Part shown: one piece after another, positions 1 to 5,140 of the stretch
How the letters are laid out: each line of letters starts with the position of its first letter
Position numbering within the stretch: the stretch's first letter is position 1
DNA from: Clostridiales bacterium
GTDB lineage: Bacteria > Bacillota > Clostridia > Tissierellales > Sedimentibacteraceae
Assembly (NCBI GenBank): GCA_003457065.1
Contig: DMJQ01000201.1
Location: 242 to 10,025 of the forward strand
DNA: 9,784 bases
Direction: 5' to 3'
The notes under the pieces: model-generated
The model's database searches: none
Seen by the model: only the letters and a program-made list of their open reading frames with translations
What the model was told of the DNA's origin: nothing
Program-made: the position numbers and the translations under genes

Positions 1-72
1 TTCTTGCGCATTTATATTCAAGTTTTATTGATTATCAAATTTAAAGTGAACTTATTTCATAAAATTACGTCA

Positions 73-133
73 TATAAATTAAAGAGAACAGAAATATGTC
101 TAATATTCTGTTTGATTTAATATGAGAGGAGAG
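73..133 (+). promoter_or_regulatory. Leader of the surface-protein gene: weak -10, hairpin and RBS
   Basis: A TATAAA hexamer at 73-78 could serve as a -10 box, but no convincing -35 box sits 17 bases upstream. A 10-bp inverted repeat follows: AACAGAAATAT at 87-97 and ATATTCTGTT at 103-112, with one bulged A and a 5-base loop. A short T-rich stretch (TTTGATTT) comes after it. The hairpin ends 14 bases before the ribosome binding site AGGAG at 127-131. It could be a weak terminator for a gene left of the window, an operator, or a structure in the leader of the gene at 139. The sequence does not decide between these. Confidence 0.35.
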
Positions 134-138
134 ATTCC

Positions 139-1554
139 GTGATAAAACTTACGAAATTAATTATAATTGGGATTCTTATATTAACATTTTCTACTTTTGC
201 CTTTGCCAATTCAGCACCTGTATACTGGCAGGCTTATCCGTCGTCAGATGTGATGGCGGTTGACAATAATTCATCTATTGAGGTTACTGACGAAAATCTT
301 ACTTTTGATTTAACTGGTGATAATGATTCGCCTCATTCCATCGCCGGCAAGGTTACGGCAGCTTATGAAATGGTTAATCCGTCAAATGAATCTAAGTCGG
401 TGCAAATGGCATTCCCTTTTGTTGAAAGCATTTATGACTTTTCGTCTGACGATATTGCAATAACCGCAGATAATAACAAACTGCCTTATGATGTATACAT
501 AGGTGATGAAGCAAGCGGCCGCAGAGGTTATTCAAATGAAGATAAGAAATTCGAGTTTGATTTCGGGCAAATTGTAAAATCTATTACAAACGATGTTTAC
601 CAAGCTAAAAATTTTAAAAAAGACGAAAAGGGCAGGCTTTATTCCATATCTGTAAAGCCTGTAGACGGGCAGAGAATAAATTTTGCTGTAAGTTTTAACT
701 TTGATCATGAAAAAACTAAAATAATGACAAAGAACTTTAATCGCTTTGAACGTGACGATGAAAAAGTCAGACTTGCTTCCTGGTGCAGCGAATCTGAAGT
801 TCTGGAACTCTATGTTTTAGGCAATGACATAGACCTGAACATTAGTGCATTTACAGACGGGGAGCTTTTAAATGAAACAGATTTATGTGAATATGAAATG
901 TCTAAGTCGGAAGTAGATGTAAAATCATATTTGTCGGATTATATAAGCTCATATTTGAAGGAATATGGAACAAGCTATGATATCAATGAGCTTATTTCAG
1001 ATGATAAGCTATACAATATATATGCCAAATCTTTGGATAGATGTATAGAAAATAATCTTGGAATTTGCTGCGAAGATGACATTAACTCAAAGATAGGTTC
1101 CCACAGGATAATGTCACTGGTTTATACCGTTGAATTTCCCGCAAATTCAAAAAAGGAAGTCAGCGTAAGCTATAAAACATCAGGTTCCATGGACAAGAAA
1201 GAAACAAAAGAACCTAAGTACACATTTGATTATATTTTAAATCCGGCAAAAAACTGGAGCGATTTTAAAAATCTGAATATCAGAATCATCACACCTGATG
1301 AGGCTCCGTATGTTGTGGAAAGCAGCATTCAGTTAACCGGAGAAGGCAATAATGTATACACGGCTACTTTAGCAGAATTGCCGGAAGATGATTTTTCCTT
1401 TACGCTCTATTCAAAAGAGGAAATTACATTTTCAGATAATGCAGAAGGGTTTGTGAATAGAAATCGGTTTCAATTTATATTGGTAGGCATAGGGCTGATT
1501 GTATTTACTGTTGTAACGGCGGGCATAGTCTTTTTGAAAAAGAGATTGCTGTAA
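139..1554 (+). CDS. Secreted, C-terminally membrane-anchored surface protein of unknown function
   Basis: I do not recognise a named family. The 471-residue product starts at GTG, chosen because AGGAG at 127-131 sits 7 bases upstream and the reading frame opens straight into a signal peptide. That peptide has a lysine-bearing start and a hydrophobic core over residues 7-22, with likely cleavage after AFA at residue 23. A soluble, mostly polar and acidic domain follows. It contains the segment AYEMVNPSNESKSVQMAFPF around residues 75-94, which looks like a beta-rich extracellular domain. Cysteines cluster around RCIENNLGICCEDD. One hydrophobic helix at about 446-466, followed by KKR, should anchor the C terminus with the bulk of the protein outside the cell. 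It appears to be a single-gene unit, convergent with the flavoprotein remnant and separated from it by a bidirectional terminator. Exported and anchored topology is well supported; the role is unknown. Confidence 0.8.
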   Translation: MIKLTKLIIIGILILTFSTFAFANSAPVYWQAYPSSDVMAVDNNSSIEVTDENLTFDLTGDNDSPHSIAGKVTAAYEMVNPSNESKSVQMAFPFVESIYDFSSDDIAITADNNKLPYDVYIGDEASGRRGYSNEDKKFEFDFGQIVKSITNDVYQAKNFKKDEKGRLYSISVKPVDGQRINFAVSFNFDHEKTKIMTKNFNRFERDDEKVRLASWCSESEVLELYVLGNDIDLNISAFTDGELLNETDLCEYEMSKSEVDVKSYLSDYISSYLKEYGTSYDINELISDDKLYNIYAKSLDRCIENNLGICCEDDINSKIGSHRIMSLVYTVEFPANSKKEVSVSYKTSGSMDKKETKEPKYTFDYILNPAKNWSDFKNLNIRIITPDEAPYVVESSIQLTGEGNNVYTATLAELPEDDFSFTLYSKEEITFSDNAEGFVNRNRFQFILVGIGLIVFTVVTAGIVFLKKRLL

Positions 1555-1561
1555 TTTGAAA

Positions 1562-1635
1562 TGCATTAGCAGGGCATGGAGCCTGCTATATGAAAAATAG
1601 CTGCCGGAGAGTATCTGACAGCTATTTTGAATGCA
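1562..1635. terminator. Bidirectional terminator between convergent genes, possible three-way junction
   Basis: A perfect 10-bp inverted repeat, AAAATAGCTG at 1594-1603 and CAGCTATTTT at 1619-1628, has an A-run on its left and a T-run on its right. It can therefore act as a terminator on both strands, suiting the convergent genes ending at 1554 and 1669. A second hairpin, TAGCAGG at 1567-1573 with CCTGCTA at 1582-1588, precedes it. TGCATT (1562-1567) is complementary to AATGCA (1630-1635), so both hairpins could be closed by an outer stem. A further AT-only dyad, ATTAATTT at 1645-1652 with AAATTAAT at 1656-1663, lies between it and the minus-strand stop codon. Confidence 0.7.
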
Positions 1636-1668
1636 CATTTAAACATTAATTTTCCAAATTAATTTATA

Positions 1669-2085
1669 TTATTTGCTCAGCGCAAACTCGGCTGCTGCTC
1701 TGCCGCCTATTTTACCTGAGTTTACGGCAAAACCTGTTGCAAGTCCCTCATATGGAGGATAAGTTGTGATGTTTCCATAGAAACCGCCTGCGTCATTGCC
1801 CACGACATACAGACCTGAAATCGGCTTCAGCTCTTCATTGAGAGCTTCTAAATTTTCACTTACACGAACTCCGCCCAATGTGCCTAAATTGCTTATCTGC
1901 ATTTTTACCGCATAGAATGGACCGTTCTTAACGGGATATTCCAGATTTTCAGCAGATTTTCCGTAAATATCATTTTTGGTCGTGCAGGCTTCATTATAGC
2001 TGTCAATATTGGCAGCAAGTTTCTCAGGGTTCATGCCTGCAGCCTCAGCTAATTCTTCCAGAGTGTTTCCTTTAAATATAATGCC
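1669..2085 (-). pseudogene. C-terminal fragment of a fumarate/urocanate-reductase-like FAD protein
   Basis: The translated fragment carries hallmarks of the C-terminal part of fumarate-reductase-type flavoproteins. FKGNTLEELAEAAGM leads into NPEKLAANIDSYNEAC. TLGGVRVSE follows, then GLYVVGNDAGGFYG, TYPPYEG and a closing FAVNSGKIGGRAAAEFA helix. These belong to the FAD-binding and capping portion of the family. The N-terminal dinucleotide-binding GxGxxG region and the catalytic middle are absent, so this piece cannot be a working reductase by itself. Homology begins near 2085, upstream of the first ATG at 2034, and runs straight into the FMN-domain gene in another frame. That pattern indicates the tail of one original gene after an internal deletion of roughly 1 kb. 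The size is inferred from the usual 550-600-residue length of the family. Translation from the internal ATG would give a 121-residue fragment with no evident ribosome binding site. Confidence 0.75.
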
Positions 2086-2429
2086 TTGCTTGTGAGGGTT
2101 GTTCCTGTTACGGCATCAACATTACAGCTGTTGCTGCTGATTATGGAATCTAAAACAGTCGGAGCTGCCGCCTGACCTATTTTTTCGGTTTCAGTAGTGG
2201 CATTTACTTCACCATCGGTGATCTTACCGGTTTCATCTACTGTCAGAGTTACTTTTACGGCTCCGCCATATCCCTGTTCTTCAGCTGTATATGTACCGGC
2301 TTTTATTTTTGCCGTAGTTTCTGCATTAGATTTTGTAGAATCAGTATTTTGAGATGCAGGAGCACAGCCGGATAAAACAATTAAAATTACCATCATTAAA
2401 CAAATAATGGATTTAATTTTTTTTGTCAT
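2049..2429 (-). CDS. FMN-binding lipoprotein, truncated head of a flavoprotein reductase
   Basis: This 126-residue product begins with a lipoprotein signal: KKIK, a hydrophobic core, then the lipobox LSGC with the lipidated cysteine at residue 22. A serine/threonine/asparagine-rich linker reaches residue 40. An FMN_bind domain follows, from KAGTYTAEEQGYGG to DAVTGTTLTS (105-114). The last motif matches the sequence to which the flavin transferase ApbE attaches FMN covalently in this family, with Thr111 the likely acceptor. After SKA (114-116) the frame diverges from the expected continuation and stops after ten more residues. The downstream FAD-domain tail lies in a different frame. The start is supported by AGAGG shortly upstream and by the signal peptide. 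The FMN domain itself looks complete, so a small surface flavolipoprotein could still be made, but the parent enzyme is broken. An alternative is a sequencing or assembly deletion. Confidence 0.75.
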   Translation of the reverse strand: MTKKIKSIICLMMVILIVLSGCAPASQNTDSTKSNAETTAKIKAGTYTAEEQGYGGAVKVTLTVDETGKITDGEVNATTETEKIGQAAAPTVLDSIISSNSCNVDAVTGTTLTSKALYLKETLWKN

Positions 2430-2445
2430 CTTGACCTCTTAATAT

Positions 2446-2462
2446 AGTTCGGGATTCGAACT
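2446..2462. promoter_or_regulatory. Candidate operator, perfect dyad AGTTCG-N5-CGAACT
   Basis: AGTTCG at 2446-2451 and CGAACT at 2457-2462 form a perfect 6-bp inverted repeat around GGATT. It lies just downstream of the predicted start of transcription of the minus-strand flavoprotein gene and upstream of its ribosome binding site, a position typical of a repressor site. The neighbouring MarR-family protein is a candidate ligand, since such dimers bind short dyads. I saw no copy of the dyad in front of the marR-like gene itself, which weakens that assignment. Confidence 0.4.
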
Positions 2463-2473
2463 TTATAGGCATA

Positions 2474-2502
2474 AATTTAACATATTCCCAACACGAAGTC
2501 AA
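2474..2502 (-). promoter_or_regulatory. Candidate sigma-A promoter of the flavoprotein remnant
   Basis: Read on the minus strand, TTGACT (2502-2497) is followed after exactly 17 bases by TAAATT (2479-2474). These match the consensus boxes at 5 of 6 and 4 of 6 positions. Transcription would begin near 2467, leaving a short leader that contains the 2446-2462 dyad before the ATG at 2429. Confidence 0.5.
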
Positions 2503-2510
2503 TACGTTTT

Positions 2511-2552
2511 AAAAATAAAAAAACAAGGAGCGATGATAATCATTCCTTGCTT
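2511..2552 (-). terminator. Intrinsic terminator after the marR-like gene
   Basis: On the minus strand an imperfect hairpin pairs CAAGGA (2544-2549 read in reverse) with TCCTTG (2524-2529). An inner ATGA/TCAT stem (2533-2536 with 2540-2543) closes it, leaving CGC unpaired. A long T-run follows, from 2523 down to about 2511. It begins about 20 bases after the stop codon of the regulator at 2572 and separates it from the flavoprotein remnant, which has its own promoter. Confidence 0.65.
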
Positions 2553-2571
2553 ATGTATAAAAGTTTTCATC

Positions 2572-2988
2572 TCAATAGCTGATTTTTCCCAAAAGCACCA
2601 TAAACTGATTAATTTCCTGAGGCGAAAAATTTTTAAAAAGCTGAGCGCAATATTCATTAAAACAATCATCTATGAATTTTGCCTTGCTTTTTCCGTCGGG
2701 TGTAAGAAAAATGTGTGCCTGTCTTTTGTCCACAGTTCCTTTAACCTTGTAAATATACCCTTCATTTTCCATCTCTGTTATGGTTTCTGACATTGTAGAT
2801 TTAGTTATATTGGCAATCTTTAAAATTTCCTGCTGCGTCTTTCCGTTATGGTCGTAAATCAAGTGGAGTATCTTGCAGTGGGAGCCTTTCATATTCAGCA
2901 CATCTAATTGTTCTGATTTATTTTGATAAAACATTTTAATAATATCCGAAAAAGAAATTATCAGCCTTGTATCTATATTATTATTCAT
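2572..2988 (-). CDS. MarR-family winged-helix transcriptional regulator
   Basis: The 138-residue length is typical of MarR proteins, dimeric repressors that release DNA on binding small, often aromatic, ligands. Residues 35-60 (GSHCKILHLIYDHNGKTQQEILKIAN) form the helices before the reading head. ITKSTMSETITEMENEGY (61-78) is the helix-turn-helix with recognition helix. KVKGTVDKRQAHIFLTPDGK (81-100) is the wing, with the family's Asp-x-Arg (D87, R89) and LTPDGK signature. Long helices at both ends would form the dimer interface. The start ATG is preceded by GGAGGAG six bases upstream. The gene has its own terminator and lies upstream of, and in the same direction as, the flavoprotein remnant. 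Its original target may have been that enzyme gene, or it may act elsewhere; the ligand cannot be read from sequence. Confidence 0.9.
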   Translation of the reverse strand: MNNNIDTRLIISFSDIIKMFYQNKSEQLDVLNMKGSHCKILHLIYDHNGKTQQEILKIANITKSTMSETITEMENEGYIYKVKGTVDKRQAHIFLTPDGKSKAKFIDDCFNEYCAQLFKNFSPQEINQFMVLLGKISY

Positions 2989-3046
2989 AAGTTACTCCTC
3001 CAAACATATAAAGCGTTACATGCTGCTGAAAGCCACAATCTATCTT

Positions 3047-3075
3047 ATTTTACATCAATTCAGATGTTTATTCAA
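3047..3075 (-). promoter_or_regulatory. Candidate promoter of the marR-like gene
   Basis: On the minus strand TTGAAT (3075-3070) is separated by 17 bases from TAAAAT (3052-3047), matching the sigma-A boxes at 4 of 6 and 5 of 6 positions. This predicts a start near 3040 and a leader of about 50 bases before the ATG at 2988. The rest of the 254-base gap up to 3242 holds the terminator of the upstream regulator and a CCGG-flanked imperfect repeat at about 3101-3121 to which I assign no function. Confidence 0.4.
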
Positions 3076-3214
3076 TCATTATGAAAACTTTGCTGATTAT
3101 CCGGGCTGCATGAACGGCCGGAATTCATACAAAGGGTGCCATTTTTCACTTCTGCGGCAATAGATTATTTAATATCTGATTTATTTTGTTTCAAATTCAT
3201 GAAGGGGATGAGAC

Positions 3215-3239
3215 TATATAAAACTGCCGTTTATGGCAG
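3215..3239 (-). terminator. Intrinsic terminator after the large XRE-type regulator
   Basis: Read on the minus strand, CTGCC and GGCAG (3239-3235 and 3228-3224) form a 5-bp GC-rich stem with the loop ATAAAC. TTTTATATAG follows. It begins only four bases after the stop codon at 3243. The T-run is short, so termination may be partial. Confidence 0.5.
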
Positions 3240-3242
3240 GCA

Positions 3243-4844
3243 TCACAGGAACATGCCATCATTTAACAAGTTCATCTGTCTCTTCATAAATTTTACTATC
3301 TCATGCTTATCTTTGTTAATTGGAGCAATCTGCTCGTGTTTTTCCATGAAATATTTTTCGGCTGCACTTACAACCATAGGTTCATTTACGGACAGCTTGG
3401 TTTCGGAAGAAGTATCTGAACCCATGCACATTTCGTAAAATAGAACCCATCTTTCCTTTATAAAAACGTAGCAGCTGTCATATCCGCAAGAACCCGTATC
3501 GTGTATGAGACTGAATTTATAATTGTCGAAGGATTTTATCGTGTCAATGATATTCTTCATAATTTCCATTACTTCATCTTTATTGAGACTTACGGTCTCG
3601 ATTGTTCCGTTGATGAATATAGGGAACTTCCTGTTATTTATCAGATCTGTAATGGCCTTTGCGGAGCAGATATCGTAATATTCATAGCGGTTGATACTTT
3701 TTTTAAAGGCATTCAGCTGAGTTTCAAATGTTTTCATCGAAAGGGAAATATCTTTCGGAAGAAACTTTTTCCTCTCCAGTATCCTTTTGTACAATGATGC
3801 AGGCATCATCAGAGGATGCTGGCCGGTTCTGTATAAAAAACTGTTTCCGATATTTTCTTGTGCCTTAAGCAGGTCACTGTAATACTCAATACGTTTATCC
3901 TGTGGATAATATTTTATCAGTGCTTTTGAATTTGCTTTAATCAGCATTTTAATATAGTCGTTGAAAATATTTACGGCATGCCTGTTTTTCAAAAAAAATC
4001 CGCATTTTTCATGTGGATTTTCACCGCTGGGAAAGCAGGACAATGCCCCTACGCCCGGTACAATACATATTTCACGATCTGAATCAATAATGCCGTACTT
4101 AGTGTAATAATAAATCATCAGTCTTTTTGTCACCAAAACCGGATAAATAAACTTTATAAAATTTAATATTCTGTCTATATTGTTGTCAAGCTTCAGCAGA
4201 AAACACATATTTATTCCCTTGTCGGCAACTCGAAGCATCTGTGTCCTAAATTCATCCATGAGCTGAAATACTTCACTGCTTCCGATTTCCATGTAATTGT
4301 TGTATGTTACATATATTGTGTTGTCTCTAAGGCTTCGCAGGTTCGATGCAGATTTCATCAAATCAATACACAGGGAAAGTACATTGCTGTTTCCGAAAAA
4401 TATTTTATCATCGGCCGACAAGGATAGGGTTTTTTTAGAAATTATGTTACGGCAATATGATGAATTATGTGGCAGCTCATATTTTGAGTCCTGATTGTTT
4501 GGCTTAATACGTTCCCTTTTCCTGCGTTCGATGGAATAGCCTTGACATTCTGATAATATAACCTTTATTTTATCCTTGATTAAAACTGCCGAAGTATTAT
4601 TTTCACATATATCGTAAAAGAGATCGTCAAGACGTTTGATTTGTGTACTGTTATGAAAACTTTTGGAAAGGTATTCGGCAATATTTTCAACGTATGCAGT
4701 GCTGTATGCCGGAATCCTTTTTCCGTGGATCCATCTGTTGACAAGGGAATTGTCAACATTTATAGCCTTTGATAGTCTGTTCATGCTAATATCAAGTATT
4801 GAGAGCAAAGACCTCAAGCATTCACCAAATGTCATATCCGTCAT
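3243..4844 (-). CDS. Large XRE-type HTH regulator with an unrecognised cysteine-rich C-terminal domain
   Basis: The 533-residue protein begins with a helix-turn-helix of the Cro/CI (XRE) type. In residues 5-62, TFGECLRSLLSILDISMNRL leads into LSKAINVDNSLVNRWIHGKR, where VDNSLVNRWIHG fits the recognition helix. The remaining 470 residues are not a domain I can name. They start with a helical linker and a basic patch at 107-115 (ERRKRERIK). An alpha/beta-looking core follows: IFFGNSN (148-153), NTIYVTYNNYMEIG (175-188) and REICIVPGVGALSCF (257-271). The protein ends with helices. There are 13 cysteines, including CGYDSC at 453-458, and no membrane segment or signal peptide, so it should be cytoplasmic. 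The start is chosen from AAGGAG at 4855-4860, nine bases after which comes the ATG. It is transcribed divergently from the chemoreceptor-EAL operon across a dyad-rich region, which makes that operon and its own gene plausible targets. DNA binding is well supported; the signal and regulon are unknown. Confidence 0.8.
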   Translation of the reverse strand: MTDMTFGECLRSLLSILDISMNRLSKAINVDNSLVNRWIHGKRIPAYSTAYVENIAEYLSKSFHNSTQIKRLDDLFYDICENNTSAVLIKDKIKVILSECQGYSIERRKRERIKPNNQDSKYELPHNSSYCRNIISKKTLSLSADDKIFFGNSNVLSLCIDLMKSASNLRSLRDNTIYVTYNNYMEIGSSEVFQLMDEFRTQMLRVADKGINMCFLLKLDNNIDRILNFIKFIYPVLVTKRLMIYYYTKYGIIDSDREICIVPGVGALSCFPSGENPHEKCGFFLKNRHAVNIFNDYIKMLIKANSKALIKYYPQDKRIEYYSDLLKAQENIGNSFLYRTGQHPLMMPASLYKRILERKKFLPKDISLSMKTFETQLNAFKKSINRYEYYDICSAKAITDLINNRKFPIFINGTIETVSLNKDEVMEIMKNIIDTIKSFDNYKFSLIHDTGSCGYDSCYVFIKERWVLFYEMCMGSDTSSETKLSVNEPMVVSAAEKYFMEKHEQIAPINKDKHEIVKFMKRQMNLLNDGMFL

Positions 4845-4882
4845 AGGCTTTTTCTCCTTTATTTATTATAAGATTTTGCGGG

Positions 4883-4888
4883 ATTATA
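4883..4888 (-). promoter_or_regulatory. Candidate -10 box of the XRE-type regulator gene
   Basis: A perfect TATAAT is read on the minus strand at 4888-4883, about 39 bases before the start codon and upstream of the ribosome binding site at 4855-4860. The hexamer 17 bases further upstream (GTAGAA) is a poor -35 box, so the promoter may depend on an activator or be only apparent. Confidence 0.35.
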
Positions 4889-4964
4889 AACGTAAAACAG
4901 GGTTTTTCTACTTTTAATATAGTAGCACCAAAAAAGCTTTATAGCTATAAATATTAATTTATTG

Positions 4965-5023
4965 TCGATATTTGTCATAGACCTGGCAATGACATATTTG
5001 CAATATTTGTAGAAATATATCGA
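4965..5023. promoter_or_regulatory. Dyads and repeats in the divergent regulatory region
   Basis: TGTCAT (4973-4978) and ATGACA (4989-4994) form a perfect dyad with a 10-base spacer. TCGATAT (4965-4971) and ATATCGA (5017-5023) form a second, wider dyad. ATATTTG occurs three times, at 4968, 4994 and 5003. The cluster sits between the divergent regulator and chemoreceptor genes and is the best place for a regulator to act on either one. No protein can be assigned to it from sequence alone. Confidence 0.4.
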
Positions 5024-5036
5024 ATAATGCCGAAGT
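5010..5036 (+). promoter_or_regulatory. Possible sigma-28 (SigD/FliA) type promoter of the chemoreceptor operon
   Basis: TAGA at 5010-5013 and GCCGAAGT at 5029-5036 are 15 bases apart, close to the motility sigma factor consensus TAAA-N15-GCCGATAA. Chemoreceptor genes are commonly under this sigma factor in flagellated Bacillota. The last three bases of the -10 element do not match well, and a sigma-A candidate lies closer to the gene. Confidence 0.3.
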
Positions 5037-5078
5037 AAATAATGTGTAATATATTTTAACCTGATATATTATTGGGTT

Positions 5079-5108
5079 TTGACGGAAAAATATTCATCAG
5101 GTAATAAT
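5079..5108 (+). promoter_or_regulatory. Candidate sigma-A promoter of the chemoreceptor-EAL operon
   Basis: TTGACG at 5079-5084 and AATAAT at 5103-5108 match the consensus boxes at 5 of 6 positions each, with an 18-base spacer. Transcription would begin near 5115, just ahead of the AGGAGG ribosome binding site at 5131-5136. Confidence 0.5.
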
Positions 5109-5140
5109 TCGGGTTGGCAGAAACTTAATCAGGAGGAAAT

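Noticed and set aside
2446..2463. On the minus strand AGTTCGAATCCCGAACT looks like the T-arm of a tRNA.
   Set aside because: The flanking bases do not form a T-stem around TTCGAAT. No acceptor stem, anticodon arm or D-arm can be found nearby. It is a simple dyad in a promoter leader.
2533..2790. Open frame of 85 codons on the plus strand opposite the marR-like gene.
   Set aside because: It lies entirely antisense to a clear MarR protein and has no ribosome binding site. Its composition is that of a shadow frame.
3136..3438. Open frame of 100 codons on the plus strand.
   Set aside because: It overlaps the end of the XRE-type regulator in antisense, lacks a ribosome binding site and gives an implausible protein.
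3501..3797. Open frame of 98 codons on the plus strand inside the XRE-type regulator gene.
   Set aside because: Antisense shadow with no ribosome binding site; the minus-strand gene has clear start signals and an HTH domain.
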